From Gibbula magus (Eukaryota; Mollusca; Gastropoda; Trochida; Trochidae): a DNA stretch of 64,000 nt. Location: assembly GCA_936450465.1 (NCBI GenBank), contig OW388303.1, positions 6,201,193 to 6,265,192 on the forward strand. The letters run 5' to 3'. Below are positions 44,501-51,734 of this stretch, piece after piece. Each line of letters opens with the position of its first letter. Position 1 is the stretch's first letter. The notes beneath the pieces are model-generated. The model worked only from the letters and a program-made list of their open reading frames with translations. It made no database searches and was not told the origin of the DNA. A program made the position numbers and the translations under genes.

Positions 44501-46373
44501 ATTGGGGCATAACGTCACATAAGTAGGATGGAGCATTATTATTGTATATTTTATAAAATAATGATAATTTACGGTACTGTCTTCTTTCCTTTAACAATTG
44601 CCATCCTGTCTCATAAGTTAGAGATTCACGAGAAGCATATTTAGGTAGGCCAGTAACTATCCTGGCGGCTTCAAACTGAACTTTATCAGTTTTTATCAGA
44701 TAAATCTGCTGAACAACCATACCATAGTTCACAGGCATATTCAAGATGTGGTCTTGTAAAAAAAATGTAGATCTTATTCAGAGTATTTCTATTTAACATA
44801 ATCTTTAGCTTTCTCATAGATGAAACCATCAAGGAAGTAGTTTTAACAATGTTATTAATATGTGTGCTCCACTTACAGTCAGATGAAAACGTTATTCCAA
44901 GATGTTTATAAGATTTATCATTGTCATTGTACCTTTTTGCGTTTTCAACTTCATCGAATTGATTTTGCCGTTTCCAAGTTATCCATTAATACTCTTCTTT
45001 TATTTTTTTTCCAAACTATAACTCAAACACATGAGACCAACCTCAATGAACCTTGTCATTGTGTCTTTGTGTTAGTTTTCTATTTCTTTGATCTTTTGCT
45101 TTGCCGTTTCCTTGGAAATGCATCTAAGAATTTTGTTGTTTCTGAAACATAACTCAAGGCAATAAGACCAAGCTCGATGAAACTTGATAGAAAAAATATG
45201 GTTGGTCACTGTGCCTTTTCAAGTTTTAAACTTGTTTTTTGCTGTTTCAATGGAAAAAACATCTTAAAATTGTGTTTCCAGACCTTAACTCCAAAGATGT
45301 ATGATCAAGGTCAATGAATCTTGGCAAGGGCAAAAACATTTATTTCTAGGACACACTGGAAATCGTAAAACTGAGTTCAATCAGACTATCAACGTGTTCC
45401 GGTTAGAACTATCACTTATGAGTTATGAGTTATAACAATTTTCAAGAAAGTAAATGCATTATACATTCAAAATGCATAAATATGTATAAAATTCCTACAT
45501 AGCGGGGGATATGGCCGACTCTGTCTGCTTGTTATATTTGTTACTGTGGCCAAATCGGTGAGATGTTGGTGCATTAAGTGCTGCAGATTGGAGCCTGACT
45601 CTGATTATGTTGGTTCGAATGTCACAAGAGACACGTACACGACTGTTATGGTGATGAGATGAATTATATCCATGAATTATGTTTCAGATTATGGAAAACC
45701 TAGAGTAAATTGGCCAAATATGCTGACAGTAACCGACAGAACTAAGATTTGCCGCTCCAGGATTGAACAACATCTTCCAGTGCCATGTAGAAACATTGTT
45801 GTTCTGATGAGCATTATGATACAGGCCTGCACGGAAGATTATAAGGTAAGTATTACACAAACACTGACATTGATAAATGTATATTATTTAGATTCATATA
45901 TTGGATATAGTGTTGAATATAATGCATTGTAATTCAGAACTAAAGCAACACTTTTCTGTTTTAATCCATTTTGGAGAATAAGAACGATACAATTAAGTAC
46001 ATGTTAATACATCTACTGCTACAATGGAGGAATGGAAGTTCCAATAGTAAAGTTTATTATAAAATCTCAATAGATATCAAGGATTTGAAGCCTGATGTTC
46101 TGAGAAAAAATCCAAGTGTCTTCTAATTACAAATACATCAACACGAGTTGATAAATGTTTATCATCCAAAATCATTCTACATTACGTTTCAATGAATATG
46201 GTACATCTCTGAGTAGAGTACTGCTATTTGACGTTCAGTTCGGTGATGTCAGAGGGCATTGTGACGTGTTTATGTTTCGTGTTTATGACGCCATAGAATT
46301 GTATTGTTAGTACAAGATGTTGTAAATGCAGGGTGACGTCGTGGCGTTGTCGGTGGCAGAAGATTGTGAATAA
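29222..46373 (+). CDS. VWDE: VWDE-like secreted protein with D8C and VWFD-type domains (5' end incomplete)
   Basis: Thirteen phase-consistent exons (29222-29592, 29853-29915, 30324-30550, 31453-31545, 32469-32610, 33026-33231, 33629-33702, 34791-34863, 35936-36124, 39066-39235, 39408-39573, 41688-41772, 45688-45845) plus a tentative last exon 46332-46373 give about 686 codons. Order: Cys-rich D8C domain of the uromodulin/GP2/VWDE type, a short TCPPGQSSTTGFSPC motif, the PPTLEAPVLS...TCVVHHNG stretch that in VWDE follows D8C, then a von Willebrand D-type domain opening at FGDPHVLGINLG. This architecture matches von Willebrand factor D and EGF domain-containing proteins; function in invertebrates is not established, and an extracellular role is inferred. 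No EGF repeats and no signal peptide are seen, so the N-terminus is missing and the protein is shorter than vertebrate VWDE. Long introns carry many elements. Confidence 0.8.
29853..29915 (+). CDS. VWDE: VWDE-like exon: CPPGQ motif
   Basis: 63 nt between GTGATTCACAG and GTATGG; reads DDILTTCPPGQSSTTGFSPC. Phase 1 on both sides. The motif resembles the ephrin-receptor-like/GCC2 pattern CPxGxxSxTGxxxC. Confidence 0.8.
30324..30550 (+). CDS. VWDE: VWDE-like exon: region after D8C
   Basis: Acceptor CTTGTCCAG, donor CAT|GTGAGG. Reads PVMQGPPTLEAPVLS, then FSQTCVVHHNGS and KVTWLFDGMEYNTRIL; VWDE has a comparable GPTLQGPYL...YTCSV segment. Ends in phase 0. Confidence 0.85.
30720..31165 (+). pseudogene. 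Decayed coding-like segment with ETTSP repeats in a VWDE intron
   Basis: In one frame the sequence reads SCKCIDDTFDPSREST, then three tandem ETTSP units, then a stop at about 30,838. A second frame continues CDAGVNISSRKAYTFTRLN and a third has DNCQQQT and YEDCDCE, each ended by stops. This looks like a broken Thr/Ser/Pro-rich, Cys-containing extracellular sequence scattered over frames. The 15-bp DNA repeat CCAGAAACTACCTCA is seen directly. Origin unknown; could be chance. Confidence 0.3.
31453..31545 (+). CDS. VWDE: VWDE-like exon
   Basis: 31 codons between TCTTTTCCAG and GTAATT: LRCQVTSYVQYSPTASHSPT and onward to FGGIV. Phase 0 on both sides. Confidence 0.75.
31778..32265 (+). mobile_element. 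488-bp MITE with TTAA target duplication, family A copy 1
   Basis: Starts AGGTACATCCATTGTGTTG and ends GAATGGATGTACCT, near-perfect inverted ends of about 14-18 bp. It is flanked on both sides by TTAA (31,774-31,777 and 32,266-32,269). No ORF. A second copy lies in inverted orientation at 47,588-48,047. TTAA target choice is shared by piggyBac and Kolobok elements; the autonomous partner is not in the window. Confidence 0.85.
32469..32610 (+). CDS. VWDE: VWDE-like exon
   Basis: 142 nt between TTTTTCCGCAG and GTAAGA: LPSMSITVEEDKQRDVTLIS through VVCRN...CHQDLHISIQGVNP. The ITVEED...V.L.ST.PVVC pattern recurs in this family. Exit phase 1. Confidence 0.8.
33026..33231 (+). CDS. VWDE: VWDE-like exon
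   Basis: 206 nt between CTTTTCCAG and GGTTAGT. Encodes NGLMVANDCSLKLRTDDWDS and continues to a beta-rich stretch ending IYNIPDIQ. A diverged duplicate of the exon end and donor lies 60 bp downstream (about 33,288). Confidence 0.8.
33629..33702 (+). CDS. VWDE: VWDE-like exon: start of VWFD-type domain
   Basis: 74 nt between TTATTTGCAG and GTAATT, reading KKFHECIAFGDPHVLGINLG. The C-x-(A/S)-x-GDPH motif is the hallmark opening of a von Willebrand factor D domain. Exit phase 2. Confidence 0.85.
34791..34863 (+). CDS. VWDE: VWDE-like exon: VWFD-type domain
   Basis: 73 nt between AATTTACAG and GTAAAA. With the two preceding bases it reads GMTTMFIPGDYLLYKAYSHH then NNMLQ, the strand where VWFD domains have G.F.LY... 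It links 33,702 and 35,936 in phase. Confidence 0.75.
34990..35640. repeat. Relic of a GTCCGTCCGTC-type dispersed repeat
   Basis: Contains two related blocks (GATAAGTCAACATACcAgTTcCGTTA and GATAAGTCAACATACAaAGTTtCGTTA) and ends with GGACGGAGGGACAGACGGAG. This style matches the large repeat at 43,374-45,510 (GTCCGTCCGTCTGTC near its left end). No protein is encoded. Confidence 0.45.
35936..36124 (+). CDS. VWDE: VWDE-like exon: VWFD-type domain
   Basis: 63 codons between TAATTCAG and GTACTC. Begins VHVRLWSPHHQASSICAVAV and includes LIMVDMC, matching the VHVR.W...AC.CGVA....D..VVDMC pattern of VWDE-type D domains. Confidence 0.85.
36125..36929. other. Intronic stretch without a gene
   Basis: AT-rich DNA within the 2.9-kb VWDE intron. 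Between about 36,700 and 36,870, ACGAAT(G/T) motifs recur at irregular spacing. No exon was recognised. Confidence 0.4.
36930..37260 (+). repeat. Dispersed repeat shared with 52.57 kb
   Basis: CTACAAGGTCTGAGaACAC, CGTGTTCTGTa, AGTCGCCcTTTTGAAAG and TATTTTAATCAGACTG occur in the same order and spacing at 52,590-52,880. About 300 bp; non-coding. A Tc1-like relic abuts its right end, so it may be part of a non-autonomous derivative, but no inverted ends were confirmed. Confidence 0.6.
37250..37906 (-). pseudogene. Tc1/mariner-like transposase relic
   Basis: Two minus-strand frames cover the C-terminal half of a Tc1-type transposase. The upstream one (37,559-37,906) has CRFAWTF-like and LFSGGETSSLRMNLGPTYHI motifs where the family has a DESRF...R.W strand. 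The downstream one (37,250-37,537) has QQNSPDLSPIEHILDEMERG, the conserved SPDLNPIEH-W-DE motif around the last catalytic acid. A frameshift joins them and the N-terminus is missing, so it is dead. Lies in a VWDE intron. Confidence 0.7.
37983..38048 (+). pseudogene. tRNA-Arg-like pseudogene or SINE head
   Basis: TGGCCTAATGG (A box) and GTTCGAATCC (B box) are spaced as in tRNA, and the body GGCCTAATGGcTAgaCGCgCTGACT...GATTGAtGtTCGAATCC follows tRNA-Arg(UCG). The anticodon loop is mutated and the acceptor ends do not pair, so it is not a working tRNA. A short A-rich stretch (TTAAAAAAG) follows. Confidence 0.6.
38049..39065. other. Intronic stretch without a gene
   Basis: No element with recognisable ends and no exon. 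It contains a C-rich patch at about 38,588-38,640 (ACACCCCCATCCCCCTACC). An 88-codon minus-strand frame at 38,208-38,474 shows no motif. Confidence 0.4.
39066..39235 (+). CDS. VWDE: VWDE-like exon: end of VWFD-type domain
   Basis: 170 nt between CACTTTAG and AA|GTGAGT. Reads GDGVHVTIHLYEHHMDLKLV and EGVCNISV, where related D domains have a V.V....MN..I.P....T.GLCG pattern. Phase links to exon 35,936-36,124 directly, so no exon is missing in the 2.9-kb intron. Confidence 0.8.
39408..39573 (+). CDS. VWDE: VWDE-like exon
   Basis: Acceptor CTAATATTCAG (a second AG twelve... bases on, in TTTACAG, would break the frame), donor CAC|GTACGT. Reads NLQPNESLFLDAGLGFNEVR then FCDCRSTSTCDLFSG. 166 nt. 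Confidence 0.75.
39574..41687. other. VWDE intron with one dispersed repeat
   Basis: The diverged second copy of the 1,286-1,400 repeat lies at about 40,068-40,180 (CCCATGACTGTGtGCAAA...CTGAAAGCTCAAATAAATATAA). The rest is AT-rich intron with no exon candidates of matching phase. Confidence 0.45.
41688..41772 (+). CDS. VWDE: VWDE-like exon with duplicated donor
   Basis: 85 nt after TTGTTTTCAG: MKCESDCEIVTPHAVNPEHG then AFTVGDPR, donor G|GTGAGT. The last 43 coding bases plus donor are tandemly duplicated (see repeat entry). Reading through the first donor meets TGA two codons later. Confidence 0.75.
41730..41823 (+). repeat. 47-bp tandem duplication spanning an exon end and its 5' splice site
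   Basis: The unit from GTGAACCCTGAACATGGAGC to CCTAGAGGTGA occurs at 41,730-41,776 and 41,777-41,823 with one difference (TTCACTG versus TTCAATG). Each copy ends in a usable donor (AGAG|GTGAGT and AGAG|GTGAGG). Because 47 is not a multiple of three, and a TGA lies at the junction, only the first donor keeps the reading frame. Confidence 0.9.
42190..43115 (+). mobile_element. LINE relic, 3' end, split by a MITE
   Basis: A + strand frame reads DVNAFINVYRNRAVNMFHQD, then RYDCYRTFKTLLQPGKYLPT and GYKLIRFRLGLLNIMVN, the C-terminus of a LINE polyprotein. A MITE (42,567-42,922) interrupts it; the frame resumes after it with NNMYKNLSLFINYASKLRDE and a stop. The 3' UTR ends GGCCGGAGGCCTTGAATACA then CAATAAACTTC and a (CTTGT)n tail at about 43,105. 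Several stops and frameshifts: inactive. Confidence 0.75.
42567..42922. mobile_element. 356-bp MITE with TTAA target duplication, family B
   Basis: Perfect inverted ends AGGCGCTGTAGCACGTTTTT / AAAAACGTGCTACAGCGCCT are flanked by TTAA on both sides (42,563-42,566 and 42,923-42,926). No ORF. Diverged relatives lie at 6.95, 14.5 and 18.6-19.26 kb. It is inserted inside the LINE relic, hence younger than it. Confidence 0.9.
43374..45510. repeat. Large dispersed repeat with GTCCGTCCGTCTG start, interrupted by a LINE
   Basis: Left edge ATCCCCCGCCACAACGAAGT with GGCGGGGGATAT, then GTCCGTCCGTCTGTCAGTCT. Right edge at about 45,500 CATAGCGGGGGATATGG. Inside are several degenerate lines of the form AACTCAA...GACCAA.CTCAATGAA.CTTG. 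GGCGGGGGATAT...GTCCGTC repeats of this style are common in mollusc genomes (from memory). The LINE relic at 43,712-44,955 splits it. Confidence 0.55.
43712..44955 (-). mobile_element. LINE relic with C-terminal third of ORF2
   Basis: On the minus strand the sequence begins SYKHLGITFSSDCKWSTHIN, then YIFFTRPHLEYACELWYG, a frameshift, VQFEAARIVTGLPKYASRES with WQLLKERRQYRKLSLFYKIY, a second frameshift, then LWNNLPLHIRESFSIKT and the C-terminal FACENSHHYFMECFMYHEIR. This order (HLGI, YA..W.G, Q..AARIVTGLP, LWN.LP) is the end of jockey-like LINE ORF2s. 5' truncated and frameshifted: dead. 3' end AT-rich near 43,712. Confidence 0.8.
45688..45845 (+). CDS. VWDE: VWDE-like exon
   Basis: 158 nt between TATGTTTCAG and GTAAGT. 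Reads DYGKPRVNWPNMLTVTDRTK, ICRSRIEQHLPVPCRN and IQACTEDYK. The WP...T...A...C...I pattern is typical of this family after the D domain. It is separated from the previous exon by 3.9 kb of nested transposons. Confidence 0.75.
46332..46373 (+). CDS. VWDE: Tentative last exon of the VWDE-like gene
   Basis: After AAATGCAG, thirteen in-phase codons read GDVVALSVAEDCE and end in TAA. The join TEDYK/GDVVAL resembles the CxxDxxxTGD pattern after this region in the family. The polypyrimidine tract is poor. An AATAAA lies at 46,669. The real gene may instead continue beyond. Confidence 0.3.
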   Translation, partial: GDVVALSVAEDCE

Positions 46374-46668
46374 TCTGCTGCCAAAACGATTTCCGCCAGG
46401 AGAAATCACTTGATCTCACACCAGAGATATCTCTTGTGGATCACATTTTTGGGTATTAAATGACAGTTCTATATGGAATAGAATGCGTCCTTGTAAATAT
46501 CCCTATTATTCAGAGGTTATGGTTTGTCGACAGTGTTCATATTTACAAATATTTAGTACCATTTATTTCAAATATATTCTACGGTGGAGTATTTAGGCAT
46601 AGGGGGACTATTTTACAATATTACAATATGTTCCCTCTATAGTTTTAAATCTATATCTTTGATACAAT

Positions 46669-46674
46669 AATAAA
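46669..46674 (+). promoter_or_regulatory. Possible poly(A) signal AATAAA
   Basis: An AATAAA about 295 bp after the tentative VWDE stop, followed by a U-rich stretch. The hexamer is frequent in AT-rich DNA, so support is weak. Confidence 0.25.
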
Positions 46675-46811
46675 ACTTTTATTGGTGCAAAATATTCTTA
46701 TAAAACTTTGAAAGAAAATGGCATAACCGGTGTTTTTTTATTTAGAAACGACGATTGCAATAATTGTATTTCTTATGAAGAACGAAAAGGGAAATATAAA
46801 ACATTTGTGTT

Positions 46812-47555
46812 GAGAGACAAGTATTCTGGATGTGTTGTCTAGCTATAGAGCTTGTGTTGTTCTTCTGTCTCGATGGTGAACTGGGTGCGCGCATGCTGAT
46901 CGTTGAGAGACAAGTATTCTGGATGTGTTGTCTAGCTATAGAGCTTGTGTTGTTCTTCTGTCTCGATGGTGAACTGGGTGCGCGCATGCTGATCGTTGAG
47001 AGACAAGTATTCTGGATGTGTTGTCTAGCTATAGAGCTTGTGTTGTTCTTCTGTCTCGATGGTGAACTGGGTGCGCGCATGCTGATCGTTGAGAGACAAG
47101 TATTCTGGATGTGTTGTCTAGCTATAGAGCTTGTGTTGTTCTTCTGTCTCGATGGTGAACTGGGTGCGCGCATGCTGATCGTTGAGAGACAAGTATTCTG
47201 GATGTGTTGTCTAGCTATAGAGCTTGTGTTGTTCTTCTGTCTCGATGGTGAACTGGGTGCGCGCATGCTGATCGTTGAGAGACAAGTATTCTGGATGTGT
47301 TGTCTAGCTATAGAGCTTGTGTTGTTCTTCTGTCTCGATGGTGAACTGGGTGCCCGCATGCTGATCGTTGAGAGACAAGTATTCTGGATGTGTTGTCTAG
47401 CTATAGAGCTTGTGTTGTTCTTCTGTCTCGATGGTGAACTGGGTGCGCGCATGCTGATCGTTGAGAGACAAGTATTCTGGATGTGTTGTCTAGCTATAGA
47501 GCTTGTGTTGTTCTTCTGTCTCGATGGTGAACTGGGTGCGCGCATGCTGATCGTT
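46812..47555. repeat. Minisatellite: eight 93-bp units, open on both strands
   Basis: Eight consecutive copies start at 46,812, 46,905, 46,998, 47,091, 47,184, 47,277, 47,370 and 47,463 and are essentially identical; one G-to-C change was noticed in copy 6 (GTGCCCGCATG). The unit is a multiple of three and lacks stops in one frame of each strand: + gives MCCLAIELVLFFCLDGELGA and continues for 31 residues; - gives a Ser/Arg/Asn-rich unit including STISMRAPSSPSRQKNNTSS. No promoter, splice signal or homology supports translation. Confidence 0.97.
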
Positions 47556-47587
47556 GAGATGATCTGAATGGACTGACGAGGCCTTAA

Positions 47588-48047
47588 AGGTGCATCCATT
47601 GTGTTTCATAAAATTTTATTAGGTTTTAATACGTTCCGACTCACCATATGTGTTGTTTACAGTGCAAATAAATGGCATATTGATCCCGAATCACCAAATA
47701 TATCATAATTACTACTCTATTTCCAAATAGAATAGAGTAACATCATTACGCATGTGCCGAAACCGAAACTACACGTCGTATTTACATGCACAGTAGTTAG
47801 ATGATCAACCCAAATTTATCAGTCTGTTATAAATAAGATTCCAAAATTACGTTTGACTCACGCGCCACACGCGGTACATTGTCCGGTTTTCGATCAGAAA
47901 TCACTACTTTTACTTTCATATCGTAAATATACTAAGTCGACTAAGATCAAAATGGCAATTTTCGGCAACAGTAAGTACTTCACGATAACATAACACAATG
48001 TATAACCTTTAGCATATGTGACCCCAAAAAACACAATGGATGTACCT
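47588..48047 (-). mobile_element. 460-bp MITE, family A copy 2 (inverted)
   Basis: Starts AGGTGCATCCATTGTGTTTC and ends CACAATGGATGTACCT. Left flank TTAA (47,584-47,587), right flank TCAA (one change). Internal blocks match copy 1 (31,778) in reverse complement, including CATTGTCCGGTTTTCGATCA, GCGCCACACGCGG and CGAAACTACACG. No ORF. It begins about 30 bp after the minisatellite. Confidence 0.85.
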
Positions 48048-48469
48048 TCAATGTAATACTATGTTCTCTGTTATTTCATTTGACTATGTGTACAAACTTA
48101 ATTATGTTTGTACCTACGTCTTTCTTTGAATACCATCAGTTGCATCTCTGATTTCCTGTTCATCTCTACTTATCGAAGAAGGGGCAAGAAGTAGCCCAGA
48201 AACGTTGTATGACACAAATAAAGCAGTTCTCATCCACAACACTTGTCTCTCATCACTATATCAACTGCTAAATGCCTTTGAAGAATTTCAATATTTGTGT
48301 TGATGTTATGAGATCTGTACTTCACTAATTGAAAAAAACGGGAACTTCCCTTCTGACAAGGATATTCAACAGAATAAATGGGAAAATATCAACTTGATGG
48401 CTAATAGACGTTGACAAAGTGTTAACCTAAAATGATAATGAACACAGGACAAAAAGGGGTGGAATCCGA

Positions 48470-48750
48470 CTTGGCGGATCTTGCCGGATCCGGCAGGATC
48501 CCCCCTTAATTGGGATACAGGGATCCGACAGCATATACCTTGCCATATCCAGGATCCGCCCGGATACCACCAGATCTCTCATCGGATCCTTGCTTGGTCA
48601 AAATATTGGTATATTCCCCCGGATCCCCCGGATCTCTTGTCGGATCCTCATGAGGTGTGGATACTAGGATCCGCCGCCGGATCCTCAACAGTATCTCAAA
48701 AGGCAAGGATACATGGATCCGCCCCCCGGATCCTCACCAGATCCTATTCT
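48470..48750. repeat. GGATCC-rich island
   Basis: About eleven GGATCC hexamers plus further GATCT/GATCC variants crowd into roughly 270 bp, mostly as CCGGATCC or AGGATCCGCC blocks separated by 10-35 bp. This is far above chance for a six-base word in AT-rich DNA. Likely a degenerate short tandem array. Frames across it (Pro/Asp/Arg-rich) are not taken as coding. Confidence 0.85.
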
Positions 48751-49828
48751 TATGACCAAACAATTTTATGGTAGAAGAAACACTCATCTTAATTCATTTA
48801 TGGTACAATTAGTTAACAAATAACATAGACATTTATATTTGAACAATTATTTATTTCATTATATTGCATATCAAGATACATTTTTGAATAAGGCATTCGT
48901 TATCATTCATCAAAACAATAACAAATTCATGTGAATAGATAAACGTAGCATTTCATTAAATCATAATGGGAGCAGTAAACTTGAACCAGTGTGCTACTGA
49001 GCGCTATGTTCCACACAAGTCTTTTCCAAAATGCAATTCACCAATAATACAATGTCTTAATGTCTTAGGTTTCAATTAGGAAAGAAAATGTACATAAAAT
49101 AAGGAGTATAGTGATATTACAGAATAATTATGTAAAATCAGAATTTATATCACAACTAATCAACAATTAATAGGTATCTTTTGACTTTTAGTTGCCACAT
49201 TTGCTGTCACAATACATTTGTACATTCAGTGCCCCATTTAACAAAATGTAAGGCAATTGAAAACCAATAAATGTGGATAATCATGTTAATTGAGTCAATC
49301 TCTATACACATACGGTAATCATGATTCATTGAATGCAGATAGTATCAAATGCCTGACTGTTTATGAAATAAGTTGTCTTGTTAAAATGTTAAAATATTGA
49401 ATTTCATAGTTATAATACCATATTATGATACTAAGTGATATTCCTGGTACTATTATATGCTATTTACTGAGAAAGTTGACAATTATACCAGAAATATATA
49501 GAGATCTGTTATCAAATAATGAAAATAAAGATGTTATCAACAAAGAAAACAAGGTAAATAATGAGCATAGCTCTCTCATACCATTCTTATAAAAGTGATA
49601 TAATAAGGTAAGATATATTGCAGCTGGTAAAAATTACTTTCCATGTATACTTTGGGAGATACTCATAGTTAAAAAAATCTATGTTACAAGGTTACATAAC
49701 CCAAATACAACTAGGAAATCTACATTATTGACCGATTTAATGTGTTAGGTTCCTTAACGCCTCAACATATGTCAGAGATATGAAGGGAAAAGAAATTACT
49801 TCCTCATAATGAAGAAAATGTATAATAA
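48751..49828. other. AT-rich stretch, nothing recognised
   Basis: No exon, repeat boundary or element ends could be recognised in this interval. Confidence 0.5.
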
Positions 49829-49837
49829 ATTAAAAGG

Positions 49838-50225
49838 CATCCTCGGTTACCCAGGGTTTTATATGTGCTCTGTTACTCTCTTAGCTATATCACCCCTGGG
49901 AAACTTGATCAGAGAAATCTGTACTCAAAATACCCGCCCTTGGCCAGCATGAGCCAATCAAACTACTACGCAGCTTGGACCTGCGAGCCAATGACAATTT
50001 ATATCACGTTGCAAAACACGCGAGGTCATTTTGTTAGCCATCCGTCACCGGTTATCTCCCTTGACCATTTCTGTCTTATCCTATTGAGCATTTTCTTTGG
50101 TCACTGCCTTCGTCACGCCGGCCAAGGGCGGGTAATTTTAGTACTGATTTCTCTGATAGAGTTTCCCAGGGGTGATATAATGGAGAGAAATGGAGCATAT
50201 ATAAAACCCTTGGTAACCAAGGATG
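49838..50225. mobile_element. 388-bp MITE with long inverted ends and 9-bp target duplication
   Basis: Inverted ends of about 66 bp: CATCCTCGGTTACCCAGGGT...TATATCACCCCTGGGAAAC at the left and GTTTCCCAGGGGTGATATAA...CCTTGGTAACCAAGGATG at the right. ATTAAAAGG occurs immediately outside each end (49,829-49,837 and 50,226-50,234). A 9-bp duplication fits Mutator-like elements. The 121-codon + frame across it shows no transposase motif. Confidence 0.88.
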
Positions 50226-50234
50226 ATTAAAAGG

Positions 50235-51269
50235 GTGGAAGACTACAATATACAAATTGTAAATCTACAAATTAAGATTTTATTATTTTATAAATTTATT
50301 AAGTTCTGAAGTAATGAGCGAACCAAGAAACAAACCGATTTGTTCTCAATGTGCCTCCGTCCCTATTTACTTACTTTACTTTACTTTATTTGAATATGCT
50401 ATATAATATATAGTACATGTTTACTTTCATTAATTATTATTAGTCAAATAGTTACTGGTTAGAGGAAAAGTTGGCACTGAAAACATGATGTAGTTTATCA
50501 ATGCTGGGGGTCATCAAGACAGACTTCTGTGATTATAGGCGACTCAAGTCTGCTGTACAATGTGTAATGTGTTTAGTACTGTTTATCATGTTATATACCT
50601 CAAAACAATATTTATCATTATCATAATACCTTTAATGACTTACTTTTATCAAATAAAGTTCACTTTTCTTATTCATCAAATGAAAGAGCTCAAATGCTGA
50701 GTGACATATATATAGAGGACACCAATACACAAACCACTATTAAACTGTAGGTAAACTGGGTTATTGGTACATTGAGAAACACAAAAGACACAGGGAGGGC
50801 TCTCTTCTGTTTTTTTGGCGGGTGCATTATTGTAGTGATCGTCCTTTTGCTGATCTGGAGACTGGTGTTGACTGTGGTAGAGTTCAAGAGGGGGAAACAG
50901 AAATGTCTGGTGAAGATGGTGAAGTTAGAGATGATAATGATGATGATGATGTGGTAGGGGGCAAGGTAGGCTTGTCAAGGTAGTTATCTAAAAAGTAAGA
51001 ATAAAACACAATTAAAATGACTAAATTTATCAAACATTTGTAGGGCTAATAATATTAGCTTGGCTAATATAACAGAACAAATAAAATTTCTATTCCAATA
51101 TGATTTCATGAAGAATCTTCGCTCTGATCATTTAATTTCAGAGGGAAAACAGAGGGAAATTTACTCGTAAATATGAAATTTACTCATGGCAAAAATTAAT
51201 TTCACATTATGACATGCTTATGGTAAAATGCACTGAACAGTATTATCAAGTCCAAAACAAAAAACATAC
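50235..51269. other. Stretch without a supported gene
   Basis: A + frame at 50,772-50,957 encodes one strongly hydrophobic segment (FFGGCIIVVIVLLLIWRLVL) and a basic end. In another frame, an ATG at 50,908 starts an acidic run (MSGEDGEVRDDNDDDDVVGG) ending near AAG|GTAGGC. Neither has homology I recognise. The (GAT)n-like run at 50,930-50,952 makes the acidic reading suspect. Confidence 0.35.
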
Positions 51270-51734
51270 CCGAAGTATGATGATACTTTGCTCTTATGGC
51301 CCAAGCTGGGACCTTAGATGAAGGCTTGAACCTTGAATAATTTGCAGGGTGGTCTTCCAGTTCCATGACTCCCCCTAGTTGGTCGAGGATCTCCTTTATC
51401 TCCCTCAGCTGCTGAGACTCCCAGATGAGAGGCAAGACTAGTCGCTCTTCACTCTCGTCATCCGTCATATCTTGTGACGTGCACTCTCTGGTCAATACTG
51501 TCAGGGCCCTGGTTTTCCATTCAGTAGTTCGTCTCGACTTCTCAACGGCTGCAACTCTTTTCATTTTCTGTAACACAAAAAGACATCTTAGCATATCTGT
51601 AACATTGACAAAATTATTTGATACAGAGCAACAACATATGCCACACTGTTGCCACAGACATTCCATCCATTTTTAGTTAGGTAATATACTTGATTTCTTG
51701 ATGTCATTTAAGCAAAGTTTTCTGTAGCTCATCA

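Noticed and set aside
46812..47555. CRISPR array
   Set aside because: Units are contiguous without unique spacers and the genome is clearly animal.
46742..47599. Long frames (285 and 245 codons) on both strands across the minisatellite as proteins
   Set aside because: Both follow solely from a 93-bp unit divisible by three; no splice, promoter or homology support. Kept as a repeat.
48481..48774. Pro/Asp-rich 97-codon frame
   Set aside because: Arises from the GGATCC repeat island.
50772..50957. Single-pass membrane protein
   Set aside because: One hydrophobic stretch in a 61-codon frame ending in a GAT-type microsatellite; no homology.
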